Source: Thermocrispum agreste DSM 44070 (GTDB lineage: Bacteria; Actinomycetota; Actinomycetes; Mycobacteriales; Pseudonocardiaceae). Taken from it: a stretch of DNA of 64,000 nt. Below, piece after piece: positions 9,054 to 18,420 of the stretch. The stretch lies in contig NZ_ATYX01000008.1 in NCBI RefSeq assembly GCF_000427905.1, forward strand, positions 156,840 through 220,839, in the 5' to 3' direction. Within the stretch, counting starts at the first letter, position 1. Each line of letters opens with the position of its first letter. The position numbers were made by a program, and so were the translations under genes. The notes below the pieces were generated by a model. The model ran no database searches and had not been told where the DNA came from. It saw only the letters and a program-made list of their open reading frames with translations.

Positions 9054-9121
9054 TCCGTCTCGTCACCCGAGGTGTCCCGGCGTGCTGTGCAATCGGAGGA
9101 AACCCGCTACTTCCGGGATGT

Positions 9122-9598
9122 TCAGGAGCCGCACAGGGCGTGCTCGATCAGGTCCGCGATCACGTCCCCGGCGACCTCCGGCGCGTCCGGCGCCGGCACC
9201 AACGAGTCGGTGTTGATCGACACCGTCACGCTGCGCCTGCCATCGGGGCTGACGCCGTTGCGGGTCATGAAACCCGGGATGTCCCCGCCGTGCGCCCAGG
9301 ACCCACCGCACGAGTTCGGGATCCACACCAGGCCGAGGCCGTAGCGGGCACCGAGCCAGGCGGCGTCGCGCGGCTCGGCCCGGACCGTCCTGGTCATCTC
9401 GGCCAGCTCCCGTGGCCGCAGGACCTTGCCGCTGACCAGGGCCCGCAGGAACTTGTTGCTGTCCGCGGTGGTGCTGATCATCTCGCCCGCAGCGTCCCCC
9501 CAGGACGGGTTCGACGCCGTGACGTCGATCGGGTCTCCGTCCTGCGGATTCTCCGCGGTCAGATCGTCGACGAACCGTTCGTAACGCAGGCGCTCGAG
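9122..9598 (-). pseudogene. C-terminal remnant of serine beta-lactamase/DD-carboxypeptidase family gene
   Basis: Only the last 159 codons of a class-C-beta-lactamase-like serine hydrolase remain. The readable part contains SNPSWGDAAGEMISTTADSN, the KFLRALVSGKVL helix and the active-site HGGDIPGFMTR segment (the HxG equivalent of the KTG box). These match the C-terminal third of R61-type D-alanyl-D-alanine carboxypeptidases. The frame is closed upstream by TGA at 9599-9601. The first two thirds, with the SxxK nucleophile and YxN motif, are absent, and the adjoining DNA belongs to the neighbouring membrane-protein gene. The truncated product would be inactive. A start at the internal ATG (9481) would give only 119 residues. 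Confidence 0.75.
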
Positions 9599-9692
9599 TC
9601 AGCCGCACGCGGCCACCGGCCGGTAGCCGCGGCGACACCGGAACCGGCGATTGAGTACCTTCCGTCCATTCGCAAACAGAGAGGAGCTGCGC

Positions 9693-10313
9693 ATGGCGAA
9701 GGTGTTCGAGCGTGGCGAAGGCCGGTACACGTACCGGGTGTTCGGACGACGGGTCGTGTGGGCTCCGCTGTGGTGGGTGGCCGTCGTGCTGCTCGGCGTG
9801 GCGATCTTCCGGCTCTTCGTGATTCCGGTGCACGTCACCAACAACGGGGGCGAAACCGTGTACGAGTGCGGTGGGGCGGCGTTCGGTTCGACCGCCCACC
9901 GGCTCGGCGCCAGCGGCTCCGAACGGATCGAGGCCAGCGAGTACGGTGAGCGGCGGTGTGCGCGGGAGCGCACCGTGGAGACCGAGCGCGGGATGGCGTT
10001 CGCGGCTGTCGCGCTGTTGCCGTTTTGGCTCGGCATCAGGCAGGTCCGTGGATCGTGGGTGCCGTGGCAGCACGTCGCCGCGGCCACCTGCGTCGGGGTG
10101 AGCATGATGCTGTTGCTCGGCCCGGACGAATCGAGCCTCGGGGCGGAGTGCGGCTCGCTCCTGTGGGTGGACGTGGAGCGATCCAGCAACGAGCAGATCG
10201 AAGACAGGTCCTGCATCATCGAACGCCCGAGCCGGGTGGGCTGGGCGGTCTTCTGGGGCGTGCTGTCGGTGCCGTTCGTGATCTCCGCGTCCCGCCGCGA
10301 CGATCACCAGTGA
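9693..10313 (+). CDS. Predicted membrane protein of unknown function
   Basis: I do not recognise this 206-residue protein. It appears to have four membrane segments: about 22-43, 98-114, 123-141 and 182-199. The loop after the first segment (about 44-95) and a second polar stretch (142-178) each contain two cysteines, which could form disulfides if they face outside. The start is ATG 9693 with GAGGAG nine bases upstream. It ends 7 bases from the stop of the convergent pstB copy, so it is not part of the phosphate operon. Codon usage is normal for the window. Confidence 0.7.
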   Translation: MAKVFERGEGRYTYRVFGRRVVWAPLWWVAVVLLGVAIFRLFVIPVHVTNNGGETVYECGGAAFGSTAHRLGASGSERIEASEYGERRCARERTVETERGMAFAAVALLPFWLGIRQVRGSWVPWQHVAAATCVGVSMMLLLGPDESSLGAECGSLLWVDVERSSNEQIEDRSCIIERPSRVGWAVFWGVLSVPFVISASRRDDHQ

Positions 10314-10320
10314 CGCGCGC

Positions 10321-11184
10321 TCAGCCGAAGCGCCCAGTGATGTAGGCCTCGGTCCGTTCGTCCGACGGTGTGCTGAAGATCTTCTCCGTCGCGTCGAACT
10401 CCACCAGCCGGCCAGTGCGCTCGCCGGTCTGCTCGTCCACCACCGTGGTGAAGAACGCCGTCCGCTGGGAGACCCGGGCCGCCTGCTGCATGTTGTGCGT
10501 GACGATCACGATGGTGTACTCGCGCGCCAGGTCCAGCATCAAGTCCTCGATCTTCTGGGTGGCGATCGGGTCGAGCGCCGAGCACGGCTCGTCCATCAGG
10601 ATGACCTCGGGATTCGTGGCGAGAGCGCGCGCGATGCACAACCGCTGCTGCTGGCCGCCGGAGAGCGCGAACGCCGACTTGTGCAGCTTGTTCTTCACCT
10701 CGTCCCACAGTGCCGCGCGGGTGAGCGCCTGCTCCACCAGATCGTCCATGTCGTCGACCTTCATGCCGGTGACCCGTGGCCCGTAGGCGATGTTGTTGTA
10801 GATCGACGCCGGGAACGGGTTCGGTTTCTGGAACACCATGCCGATGCGCCGCCGGACCTCGATGACGTCGACGTCCTTGCCGTACAGATCGACGCCGTGG
10901 TAGCCGATCAGCCCTTCCACCCTGGCGCCGGGCACCAGGTCGTTCATCCGGTTCAGGCTGCGCAGCACGGTCGACTTGCCGCAGCCGGACGGGCCGATCA
11001 TCGCGGTGATCTCGTTCGCCCCGATGGTCAGGTTGACGTCGCTGACCGCGCGGAACTTCCCGTAGTAGACGCTGACGTCCTTGCAGCTGAGCACCGGGCT
11101 GCCCCGGCCGGGCAGGCTCAGGTCGTTGGCCGACGCCGTCTCCAGGTCCAGCCCGCGTGCCGGGTTGCGGCCTTGCGCTGCCAT
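10321..11184 (-). CDS. pstB: Phosphate ABC transporter ATPase, second copy
   Basis: ATP-hydrolysing subunit of the high-affinity phosphate importer, 287 residues. It has Walker [10 protein letters not shown], the Q-loop FQKPNPFP, signature LSGGQQQRL, Walker [14 protein letters not shown] and the switch histidine in [13 protein letters not shown]. The C-terminal [23 protein letters not shown] is typical of PstB. It is the last gene of the operon, 28 bases after another pstB that differs throughout. The start is ATG 11184 behind a GAGGAG site; upstream frame extension has no support. Two adjacent PstB proteins could form homodimers or a heterodimer on the PstC-PstA core (inference). The N-terminal 30 residues are divergent between the copies. 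Confidence 0.95.
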   Translation of the reverse strand: MAAQGRNPARGLDLETASANDLSLPGRGSPVLSCKDVSVYYGKFRAVSDVNLTIGANEITAMIGPSGCGKSTVLRSLNRMNDLVPGARVEGLIGYHGVDLYGKDVDVIEVRRRIGMVFQKPNPFPASIYNNIAYGPRVTGMKVDDMDDLVEQALTRAALWDEVKNKLHKSAFALSGGQQQRLCIARALATNPEVILMDEPCSALDPIATQKIEDLMLDLAREYTIVIVTHNMQQAARVSQRTAFFTTVVDEQTGERTGRLVEFDATEKIFSTPSDERTEAYITGRFG

Positions 11185-11212
11185 GCTGCGACTCCTCACT
11201 GACTGCACGTCT

Positions 11213-12103
11213 TCAGCCGATCCGGCCGGAGATGTAGTTGTCGGTGCGCTCGTCGGACGGGTTGGTGAAGATCTTGTTGGTCTCGTCGTACTCCACCAGC
11301 TCGCCCCAGCGGCTGTGCTCGTCCGCACCCACCTGCACCATCAGGAACGCCGTCATGTCCGACACCCGGGCGGCCTGCTGCATGTTGTGGGTGACCACCA
11401 CGATGGTGAAGCGCTCCTTCAGCTGCAGCATCAGGTCCTCGATGCGGCCGGTGGACACCGGGTCGAGCGCCGAGCACGGCTCGTCCATCAGGATCACGTC
11501 CGGCTCGGTGGCGATGGCCCGCGCGATGCACAGCCGCTGCTGCTGACCGCCGGACATGCCGTAGGCGTTGTCCTTCAGCCGGTCCTTCACGTCGTCCCAC
11601 AGCGCGGCCCCGCGCAGCGCCCGTTCGACGATCTCGTCCATGTCGCCTTTCATGCCGACGGTGCGCGGGCCGAAAGCGACGTTGTCGTAGATCGACTTGG
11701 GGAACGGGTTGGGCCGCTGGAAGACCATGCCGATCTTCTTGCGCACCTGCACCGGGTTGACCTGCGGGCTGTAGACGTCCGCGCCCTGGTAGAGCACCTT
11801 GCCTTCCACCCTGGCGCCGGGGATCAGGTCGTTCATCCGGTTCAGGCTGCGCAGCAGCGTCGACTTGCCGCAGCCGGACGGGCCGATGAGGGCGGTGATG
11901 GTGTTGCGGTAGATGTCCATGCTGACGTCGTTCACGGCCTTCTGCCGGCCGTAGAAGACGGACACGTTGCGCAGCTCGAACACCGTCTCCCTGGCGGCAC
12001 GCTGGGCACCGGAGGCCGGCTTGAGCGCGGCCTCGACGCTGGTGCGGCCACCCGCCGGGGCGTCGGGGCTGTTCGTGGTCACCTGCGGTCGCTCTCCTCG
12101 CAT
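11213..12103 (-). CDS. pstB: Phosphate ABC transporter ATPase, first copy
   Basis: PstB homologue of 296 residues. Walker A is GPSGCGKST, the Q-loop is [10 protein letters not shown], the signature MSGGQQQRL and Walker [16 protein letters not shown]. The C-terminus ends [22 protein letters not shown]. Two starts are possible: ATG 12103 with GGAG overlapping the pstA stop, or GTG 12082 with GAGGAG about 10 bases upstream; the second would remove seven residues. It follows pstA by 6 bases. It differs enough from the downstream copy that recent duplication is excluded. Either copy could be the main ATPase. Confidence 0.95.
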   Translation of the reverse strand: MRGERPQVTTNSPDAPAGGRTSVEAALKPASGAQRAARETVFELRNVSVFYGRQKAVNDVSMDIYRNTITALIGPSGCGKSTLLRSLNRMNDLIPGARVEGKVLYQGADVYSPQVNPVQVRKKIGMVFQRPNPFPKSIYDNVAFGPRTVGMKGDMDEIVERALRGAALWDDVKDRLKDNAYGMSGGQQQRLCIARAIATEPDVILMDEPCSALDPVSTGRIEDLMLQLKERFTIVVVTHNMQQAARVSDMTAFLMVQVGADEHSRWGELVEYDETNKIFTNPSDERTDNYISGRIG

Positions 12104-12109
12104 AGGCTC

Positions 12110-13048
12110 CTACCAGCGTCGCTCGTAGCGGTTGCGCAGCCAGACGGCGAACGAGTTCATCGCCAGCAGCACCGCGAGCATCAGGATCACGCCCGCGAAC
12201 GCCAGCGTCTGGAACTCCTCCCTCGGCTCGACCGCGTTGCGGTAGATCTGCACCGGCAGCGCCGAGTACTGGCCGTCGAACAGCACCGGCAAGAACGGGG
12301 TGAAGCCCGCCGCGCCGACCAGCAGCAGCGGCGCCGCTTCCCCCATCGCCCTGGCGACGGCCAGGATCACGCCGGTCAGGATGCCGGGCGCGGCGGCAGG
12401 CAGCACCTGCCTGCTGATCGTCTGCCACTGGGTGGCGCCCAGCGCCAGCGACCCTTCCCGGATGGACGACGGCACGGCGCGGATGGCCTCCCTGGCCGCG
12501 ATGATCACGGTCGGCAGCACCAGCAGCGCCAGCGTGATGGAACCGGTGGCGACCACCAGGCCGAGCCCGATCGGCCCGCGGGCGATGAACGCCAGGCCGA
12601 GGATGCCGAACACGATCGACGGCACGCCCGCCAGGTTCTGGATGTTCAGCTCGATCAGCCGGTTGTACCAGCGATCCTTCTTGGCGTACTCCTCCAGGTA
12701 GACGGCCGCGCCGACACCGACCGGGACGACCAGGACGATCACCCCGACGATCATGTAGATGCTGCCCACCAGCGCCGGCCCGTAGCCGGCCTGCTCCGGC
12801 CGGATCCGGGACGGCTTCTCGGTGATCATGTCCAGGTCCAGCCGCCCCCAGCCCCGCCACGCGGAGTAGATGATCAGGCTGGTCAGCATGACCAGCGCGG
12901 TCGCCAGCGCCAGCAGCATGAGCGCGCGGAAGACCATCCCGCTGATCCGGTCGCCGCGCGGCTGCTCGCCGAACACCGACTCGACGGCGGCCCGCGCCCC
13001 TGCGGTGGCCAGCCGGGCCCGTCGCGGTCCCTGGTACCGGTCGGCCAT
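12110..13048 (-). CDS. pstA: Phosphate ABC transporter permease PstA
   Basis: Membrane subunit of the phosphate importer. The protein has about 312 residues, with a polar N-terminus (about 40 residues) and six predicted membrane helices. The binding-protein-dependent transport (EAA) loop that docks PstB reads REGSLALGATQWQTISRQVL, and the helix following is LPAAAPGILTGVILAVARAMGEAAPL, recognisable as PstA. The start is set at ATG 13048, which overlaps the pstC stop as TGATG; a GTG three bases earlier is equally possible. It sits between pstC and pstB in the classical order. Confidence 0.95.
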   Translation of the reverse strand: MADRYQGPRRARLATAGARAAVESVFGEQPRGDRISGMVFRALMLLALATALVMLTSLIIYSAWRGWGRLDLDMITEKPSRIRPEQAGYGPALVGSIYMIVGVIVLVVPVGVGAAVYLEEYAKKDRWYNRLIELNIQNLAGVPSIVFGILGLAFIARGPIGLGLVVATGSITLALLVLPTVIIAAREAIRAVPSSIREGSLALGATQWQTISRQVLPAAAPGILTGVILAVARAMGEAAPLLLVGAAGFTPFLPVLFDGQYSALPVQIYRNAVEPREEFQTLAFAGVILMLAVLLAMNSFAVWLRNRYERRW

Positions 13049-14004
13049 CACTCGTACACCTCACGGAAGCGGCGGACCAGGCGGATCGAGATGAGGTTCA
13101 TGATCAGCGTCATGAAGAACAGCAACGTGCCGACGGCGAAGATGGTCTTGTAGGTGATGGTCCCGGTGGCGATGTCGCCGGTGGCGGTGCGGCCGATGTA
13201 GGCGGTCATGGTCAGCACCGACTCGCCGAACTCCCACGGGCCGACCAGTTTCGGGCTGGCGCCCGCGGCGATGAGCACCACCATCGTCTCGCCGATCGCC
13301 CGCGACGCGGCCAGCACGCACGCGGCCACGATGCCGGAGATCGCGGCGGGGAACACGACCTTCCGCGTCACCCGTAGCTTGGTCGCGCCCAGCGCGAACG
13401 CGCCCTCCCGCAGGCCCGGCGGGACCGCGCGCATGGCGTCCTCGGCCACCGAGGCGACCAGCGGCACGATCATCACGCCGACCGCGACCCCGGCCACCCC
13501 CTGGGAGAACAACCCGTCCAGGTCCACCCACGGCAGCAGATCGGCGAAGAACGGCTTCATGAAGTACAGCGCGAACAGGCCGATGGCCACCGTCGGGATG
13601 CCCGCCAGCACCTCGAGCACCGGCTTGACGATCCGGCGCAGCCGCGGATTGGCGTACTCGGAGAGATAGAACGCCGACAGCAAGCCGACCGGAATGGCCA
13701 CGATCAGCGCGATCACCGTGATGTTCAGCGTGCCGACCACGATCGGCAACACGCCGTAGCTGGTCTGCGTGCCGCGCCCGGGCTGCCACTCGGTGCCGAA
13801 CAGGAACTCGGTGAGCGACACCTCGGAGAAGAAGTCGACGGTCGGCACCAGCAGCGAGATCACGATGGCCGTGGTGACCAGCACCGACAGCCCGGCGCAC
13901 AGGAACAGGAAGGCCTTGATCAGCTTCTCGCCGTAGCGCGGGCTGGTGGCCTTCAGCGAGGGCCGGGCGACCTCGCCGCCTGCCTGGTTCACACGTGTGG
14001 GCAT
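13048..14004 (-). CDS. pstC: Phosphate ABC transporter permease PstC
   Basis: Second membrane subunit of the phosphate importer, 318 residues with six predicted membrane helices. The PstB-docking loop is REGAFALGATKLRVTRKVVF and the following segment AAISGIVAACVLAASRAIGET is diagnostic for PstC. The periplasmic loop FLFGTEWQPGRGTQTSYGVLP is also family-typical. It overlaps pstA by one base and starts 58 bases after pstS, so pstSCABB reads as one transcript from the PHO box at 15054-15075. Confidence 0.95.
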   Translation of the reverse strand: MPTRVNQAGGEVARPSLKATSPRYGEKLIKAFLFLCAGLSVLVTTAIVISLLVPTVDFFSEVSLTEFLFGTEWQPGRGTQTSYGVLPIVVGTLNITVIALIVAIPVGLLSAFYLSEYANPRLRRIVKPVLEVLAGIPTVAIGLFALYFMKPFFADLLPWVDLDGLFSQGVAGVAVGVMIVPLVASVAEDAMRAVPPGLREGAFALGATKLRVTRKVVFPAAISGIVAACVLAASRAIGETMVVLIAAGASPKLVGPWEFGESVLTMTAYIGRTATGDIATGTITYKTIFAVGTLLFFMTLIMNLISIRLVRRFREVYE

Positions 14005-14062
14005 GCGCTTACCACTGTGCTCGGGATCCTTGCCTTGTTCGGTGTCGTCGGGTTCGTCAGCG

Positions 14063-14983
14063 TCATCGGTCGCTCAGCGCCTGCTCGGTCTTCGCGGCCT
14101 GCTCGTCGGTCATCGGGATGTAGCCGGCCAGCCTGGCGATTTCCGCGGAGTTGTCGACAAAGTAGTCGACGAACGCCTTGACGTGCTTCTTTTGCATCGA
14201 TTCGCGCGACGGGTAGATGTACAGCGGGCGGCTCAGCGGCTGGTACTCGCCGCTCTGCACGGCTTCCGGCGTCGGCGCGACGCAGCCGTCGCCGGCGTCG
14301 ATCTGCAGCGCCTTCACCCTGTCCTTGTTGGCGTCGAAGTACTCGAAGCCGACGTAGAACATCGCGCCTTCGTCTTCCATGACGCCCGCGATACCGGTGT
14401 TGTCGTCCTCGCCGATGTCCTGGTAGTCGGCGCGCTGCTCCTCCTTGTCGCCGTTGATCTCCTCGGCGAAGAACTCGAACGTGCCGGAGTCGGTGCCCGG
14501 CCCGTACAGCGTCAGCTCGGCGTCGTAGTCGATGCCGTCGATCTGGTTCCAGTTGTTCACCTGGGAGCCAGGAGCCCAGATCTGGCGGAGCTGGTCCACG
14601 GTGAGGCAGTTCACCGGATTCTCCCGGTGCACCAGCACGGTGATGGCGTCGTTGGCCACCTGCAGCTCGTAGTAGCTGACGCCACCCGCACGGCACATCT
14701 CCGCTTCCTCGGCGGTGATCTTGCGCGACGCGTCGGCGATGTCGATCTCGCCGTTGCAGAACTTCTCGAACCCGCCACCGGTGCCGGAGGTGCCGACGCC
14801 GACGCGCAGATCGGGATTCCGGTCGCTGAACAGCTCGGCGGCCGCCTGGGTCAGCGGGCCGACGGTGCTGGAGCCGTCGACCTTGATGGACAGCCCGCCG
14901 CCCTGGCCTGCCGGCCCGCAGGCCGTGACCGCGAGCGATGCCACGGCCACCGCGGCGGCGGCCGTCACCCACCCGTAGCGCAT
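14063..14983 (-). CDS. pstS: Phosphate-binding lipoprotein PstS
   Basis: Extracytoplasmic phosphate receptor, 306 residues. The signal peptide ends in a lipobox, LAVTAC, so the mature protein starts with a lipidated cysteine near residue 21. Phosphate-contacting segments are VDGSSTVGPLT, GTSGTGGGFEKF, DIADASRKI and GTDSGTFEFF. The ATG at 14983 has GAGGAG nine bases upstream; a longer in-frame reading would swallow the PHO box and is rejected. First gene of the pst operon. Confidence 0.96.
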   Translation of the reverse strand: MRYGWVTAAAAVAVASLAVTACGPAGQGGGLSIKVDGSSTVGPLTQAAAELFSDRNPDLRVGVGTSGTGGGFEKFCNGEIDIADASRKITAEEAEMCRAGGVSYYELQVANDAITVLVHRENPVNCLTVDQLRQIWAPGSQVNNWNQIDGIDYDAELTLYGPGTDSGTFEFFAEEINGDKEEQRADYQDIGEDDNTGIAGVMEDEGAMFYVGFEYFDANKDRVKALQIDAGDGCVAPTPEAVQSGEYQPLSRPLYIYPSRESMQKKHVKAFVDYFVDNSAEIARLAGYIPMTDEQAAKTEQALSDR

Positions 14984-15053
14984 AACCCCCGACTCCTCGG
15001 TCGACACTCGGCTCAAGCCACCATGTGGCCTGACCGAGCCCGACGGTAGAAGC

Positions 15054-15075
15054 CGAAGGTGAACGGAAGGTGACA
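15054..15075 (-). promoter_or_regulatory. PHO box upstream of pstS
   Basis: Read on the minus strand, two 11-base units stand in tandem, TGTCACCTTCC (15065-15075) and GTTCACCTTCG (15054-15064), matching the PhoP direct-repeat consensus. A third, out-of-phase TCACACCTTCA lies at 15081-15091. The box is 71 bases before the pstS start. Confidence 0.75.
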
Positions 15076-15156
15076 CCACCTGAAGGTGTGATGACGAACG
15101 CACCGACGTTTCGCCGAAAGCGGGCGAATCACCCTGTCGCGTGCCACTCCCCGCGG

Positions 15157-16053
15157 TCAGGTCGTCACGGTGCGCTCGTACTGCACGGCGGTCGATTCCA
15201 CGGTGAACCCGAGCTTGCGATACACGGCCAATGCCGGGGCGTTGTCCCCCTCCACGTAGAGGATCACCCGTTTCAGACCGCGTTTCCGCAGGTAGTGCAG
15301 GCCGGCGATGGTGAGGTTGCGGCCGAGGCCGCCGCCGTGCGCGTCCGGGTCGACACCGACCACGTACACCTCGCCGACCGGGTCTTCGCCGTCCGCGGCC
15401 GGATGCACCTTGGTCCAGTGGAATCCGACGAGACGTTGGTCACGTTCGACGACGAACAGGCCCTCGGGGTCGAACCACTCCTCGCGCTCGGCCGCTGCCA
15501 CGTCCGCCACGGACAGCTGGCTTTGCTCCGGATGCCAGGAGAACGCCCGCGCATTGACCTCGACCAGCGGTCGTTCGTCGATCCCGGGCCGGAACGTGCG
15601 CAGCGTGACGCCCTCAGGCAACTGAACAGACGGCAGGTCCTCGGACAGTGGCATGCCCATGCGCAGCAGCTCACGTACCCGGGCGAACCCGTGCCTGCGC
15701 GCCAGCGCTGCGGCGGCCGGGTGGTCGGTGTGCGACCACACCCGAAGCGTTGTCGCCGCCCTGGCCAGGATGTGGTCCAGCATGGCGCCGCCGTGCCCGC
15801 GGCCGCGGTGGCCGGGGTGTACGATCAGCTCGGCGACCTGCCTGCCGAACGCGTCACCGGCTTCGTTCAGCTGCCCTACGGCGACCAGCAGACCGTCGTC
15901 CTGGCCCAGCAAGTAGGGCCCCTTGGCGAGCTCGGACGGCAGCGGGGCTCCCGGCGGCAGCTGCGGCCATCCGTCCACGCCGCCTGCGGCCTGCAGAAGG
16001 GCACGCACGGCCGCCTCGTCCTGGGAGAGGTCGTCGACCCAGCGAATGTTCAC
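15157..16053 (-). CDS. mshD: Mycothiol synthase
   Basis: Last enzyme of mycothiol synthesis: it acetylates the cysteine amine of Cys-GlcN-Ins with acetyl-CoA. The 298 residues form two tandem GNAT domains. The N-terminal one has the degenerate CoA loop HPGHRGRGHGGAML. The active C-terminal one has VYVVGVDPDAHGGGLGRNLT and YVEGDNAPALAVYRKLGF. The start is GTG 16053. Mycothiol is the actinobacterial low-molecular-weight thiol, so this gene helps place the organism. It stands between the pst operon and the GlnR-type regulator, the same neighbourhood as Rv0819. Confidence 0.95.
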   Translation of the reverse strand: MNIRWVDDLSQDEAAVRALLQAAGGVDGWPQLPPGAPLPSELAKGPYLLGQDDGLLVAVGQLNEAGDAFGRQVAELIVHPGHRGRGHGGAMLDHILARAATTLRVWSHTDHPAAAALARRHGFARVRELLRMGMPLSEDLPSVQLPEGVTLRTFRPGIDERPLVEVNARAFSWHPEQSQLSVADVAAAEREEWFDPEGLFVVERDQRLVGFHWTKVHPAADGEDPVGEVYVVGVDPDAHGGGLGRNLTIAGLHYLRKRGLKRVILYVEGDNAPALAVYRKLGFTVESTAVQYERTVTT

Positions 16054-16156
16054 GCGGCCGACGGTAGCCGAAGATCGGCGCCGACGCGGCGGCTCGCGCG
16101 CCTGGTCCCGCGCAGCTACCGGGGCTTGCCCTGCTGCCGGACCTCCGCCGGCGCGG

Positions 16157-16906
16157 TCATCGGGTCAGCTCGCGCAGCTCCCGGTCCAGCGCGTCCTCCC
16201 GCTCGGGCGCCATGTCCTGCGACTCCGACGCCTTGGCCGGGCGCTCGAACTTGTAGCCGACGTTGCGCACGGTGCCGATCATCTGCTCGTACTCGGGGCC
16301 CAGCTTGGCGCGCAGCCGCCGTACGTGCACGTCCACCGTGCGGGTGCCGCCGAAGAAGTCGTAGCCCCAGACCTCCTGCAGCAGCTGAGCGCGGGTGAAC
16401 ACCCGGCCCGCGTGCTGGGCGAGGAACTTGAGCAGCTCGAACTCCTTGTAGGTCAGCTCGAGCGTGCGCTTGCGCAACCGGGCGGTGTAGGTGGCCTCGT
16501 CGATCACCAGGTCCCCGACCCGCAGCTCGGACTCCGGCTGCGTGGTCACGCCCTCCCGCGTGGTGGCCAACCGCAGCCGGGCGTCCACCTCGGCCGGGCC
16601 GGACGACGGCAGGATGACGTCGTCCACCCGCCACTCGCCGTTCACCGCCACCAGGCCGCCCTCGCCGACCACGGCGATGACCGGCACGGTGTCGTCCTCG
16701 GTCGCCCTGGCCAGCAGGCGGCACAGGCTCTTGGCCGACGCCAGGTCGTGCCGCGCGTCCACCAAGATCACGTCCCGGTGACCGCCGTCGAGCAAAGCGG
16801 TAACCTCGGGCGTGCGAACCCGGACCGTGTGGGGAAGCAGGCCAAGAGCAGGCAGGACCGAATTCACCGAGGACTCGTTGGTGAGCAGGAGCAGGTTCAG
16901 GCTCAT
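16157..16906 (-). CDS. GlnR-type orphan OmpR-family response regulator
   Basis: A 249-residue winged-helix regulator resembling GlnR, the nitrogen-assimilation regulator of actinobacteria. The receiver domain (1-110) keeps VILVDARHD at the usual phospho-acceptor position but lacks the full acidic pocket, and no histidine kinase is adjacent; both are typical of GlnR. The DNA-binding domain (about 128-225) contains [40 protein letters not shown] and [15 protein letters not shown]. The start is ATG 16906 because GCGAGGCG precedes it; ATG 16924 lacks a ribosome site. A charged tail follows residue 225. It could instead be a paralogue with another role. Confidence 0.85.
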   Translation of the reverse strand: MSLNLLLLTNESSVNSVLPALGLLPHTVRVRTPEVTALLDGGHRDVILVDARHDLASAKSLCRLLARATEDDTVPVIAVVGEGGLVAVNGEWRVDDVILPSSGPAEVDARLRLATTREGVTTQPESELRVGDLVIDEATYTARLRKRTLELTYKEFELLKFLAQHAGRVFTRAQLLQEVWGYDFFGGTRTVDVHVRRLRAKLGPEYEQMIGTVRNVGYKFERPAKASESQDMAPEREDALDRELRELTR

Positions 16907-17081
16907 CGCCTCGCACCGCCTCATGTCGTGCCGGACCGAACGCGCCGAGCTGGATTCGGCTGATACCTGAGAATAACCGCTGAATGATGCCGGATCAGCC
17001 CCCTGACGTCGGCATCACAGTTGCTTACCTGGGAAAAACGCGCTTGTCACATGCCGTTAACACGGCGGGATTGGAGCAAGG

Positions 17082-17969
17082 GTGACCGACCGAGACCGAC
17101 GCGCTGCGCGCACCGGCCAGCCCCGGCGAGGGCGCAAACCCCGTCGTCGTGGCCGGGTTCTGCTGGTCACGCTGCTGGTCGTGTTCGGGCTGCTGGTGGC
17201 GGCCGACTTCGGTCTCGCCGCGTTCGCCGAGCACACCGTGTCGCAGAAAGCGCGAGAAAAATTCGGTTTGCGCGACGATCCCGCGGTGAACGTGCACGGT
17301 TTTCCGTTCACCACCCAGGCGCTGACGGGCGAATACGATCGCATCACCGTCGAGGCGCAGGGAATCGCCGTGCGCAACACGCTGCGCGATCTGACGCTGC
17401 TGGCCGAGCTGCGCGAGGTCACCGCGCCGCTTTCCGATTTGATCGACGGCCGGACCGACTCCATGGTGGTCGGCGACCTGGAAGTGGTGGCCAAGATCAG
17501 GCAGGCAGACATCGGCCGGCTCACCCGGCTGCCCGACTTGACCATCGAACCGGCCGCGCTGCGCTACGTGGAGACCGGCGACGAGGAGGACAAGGTCAGC
17601 ATCGACGAGCTCGACGAGCAGCGCGACGCGATGGACGAGTTCCCGCCGCAGGCCGGGGTGCGGCTGGCCGCCACCACACAGATCTCAGGTCGTGAGACGC
17701 AGATCGTGGTGTTGGGCATCATCGAGTTGAGCAGCAAGGCGGTGCGCATCATCCCGAAGCGGCTGGAGTTCCAGCAGGGCAGCGAGGTCATCACGGTGCC
17801 CGATCAGGTGCGGGAGGCGTTCCTGCCCCGGTTCGACCGGACCATCCAGCCGGGCAGCCTGCCGTTCGGCGTGCAGCCGGGCGGCGTGGCGGTGGAGAAC
17901 GGTGCGCTGCTGGTGCAGGGCAAGGCCAAGGACGTGCGCTTCGACCAGGGGGTGCCGTTCCACGGATAG
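17082..17969 (+). CDS. DUF2993 (LmeA-like) membrane-anchored exported protein
   Basis: A 295-residue protein with a very basic N-terminus (RRGRKPRRRGR), one membrane segment (about 26-47) and an extracytoplasmic DUF2993 domain. The family includes LmeA, which binds phosphoinositides and affects lipomannan in mycobacteria; that function is not assured here. The sequence VNVHGFPFTTQALTGEYDRI is the family hallmark. The start is GTG 17082 behind TTGGAG. It is divergent from the GlnR-type gene and 12 bases before the thioredoxin gene, matching the order Rv0818-Rv0817c-Rv0816c. Confidence 0.85.
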   Translation: MTDRDRRAARTGQPRRGRKPRRRGRVLLVTLLVVFGLLVAADFGLAAFAEHTVSQKAREKFGLRDDPAVNVHGFPFTTQALTGEYDRITVEAQGIAVRNTLRDLTLLAELREVTAPLSDLIDGRTDSMVVGDLEVVAKIRQADIGRLTRLPDLTIEPAALRYVETGDEEDKVSIDELDEQRDAMDEFPPQAGVRLAATTQISGRETQIVVLGIIELSSKAVRIIPKRLEFQQGSEVITVPDQVREAFLPRFDRTIQPGSLPFGVQPGGVAVENGALLVQGKAKDVRFDQGVPFHG

Positions 17970-17981
17970 CCGGGAGGACGG

Positions 17982-18392
17982 ATGACGGGCCTGGTGGTGA
18001 CCGCCGCGGTGTTCGCCGCCGGCCTGGTGATCGGGCTCGTCCTCCGTGGCCGTGAGGGCAAGGTGCGCAGCGGGAAGCAGCGAGCGGGACTTCCGGCCCC
18101 GGTGGCGGAATCACTGGGGCCCGGTGTGACGCTGGTGCAGATCTCCACGACGTTCTGCGCGCCGTGTCGGCACACCCGGGCGCGGCTGAGCGCACTGGCC
18201 GAGCGACAGGAAGGGCTGCGCCACGTCGACATCGACGTCACCAACCAGCCGGAGGTCGCCCACGCGCTCGGCGTGCTGCGCACCCCGACCACCATCGCCT
18301 ACACCGCATCCGGCACGGAGATCGTGCGGGTTTCCGGCCTGCCGGAGACCGACAGCCTGCTCGCCGCCCTACGGCCGCACCTGGCAGCCTGA
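17982..18392 (+). CDS. thiX: Membrane-anchored thioredoxin-fold protein
   Basis: A 136-residue protein with an N-terminal membrane helix (about 4-22) and a thioredoxin fold. The active-site motif is CAPC at residues 59-62, preceded by VQISTTF. The cis-proline loop is RTPTTIAY. CAPC instead of CGPC suggests an altered redox potential. GGGAGGACGG directly precedes the ATG. The gene probably acts in extracytoplasmic or membrane-proximal thiol exchange together with the downstream DUF4395 and sulfurtransferase genes (inference from operon order). Confidence 0.85.
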   Translation: MTGLVVTAAVFAAGLVIGLVLRGREGKVRSGKQRAGLPAPVAESLGPGVTLVQISTTFCAPCRHTRARLSALAERQEGLRHVDIDVTNQPEVAHALGVLRTPTTIAYTASGTEIVRVSGLPETDSLLAALRPHLAA

Positions 18393-18420
18393 TCCATTGC
18401 ACGACCGACTGCAGGACCCG

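Noticed and set aside
10321-12103. Duplicate pstB as an assembly artefact
   Set aside because: The two copies differ across their whole length, so they are distinct genes.
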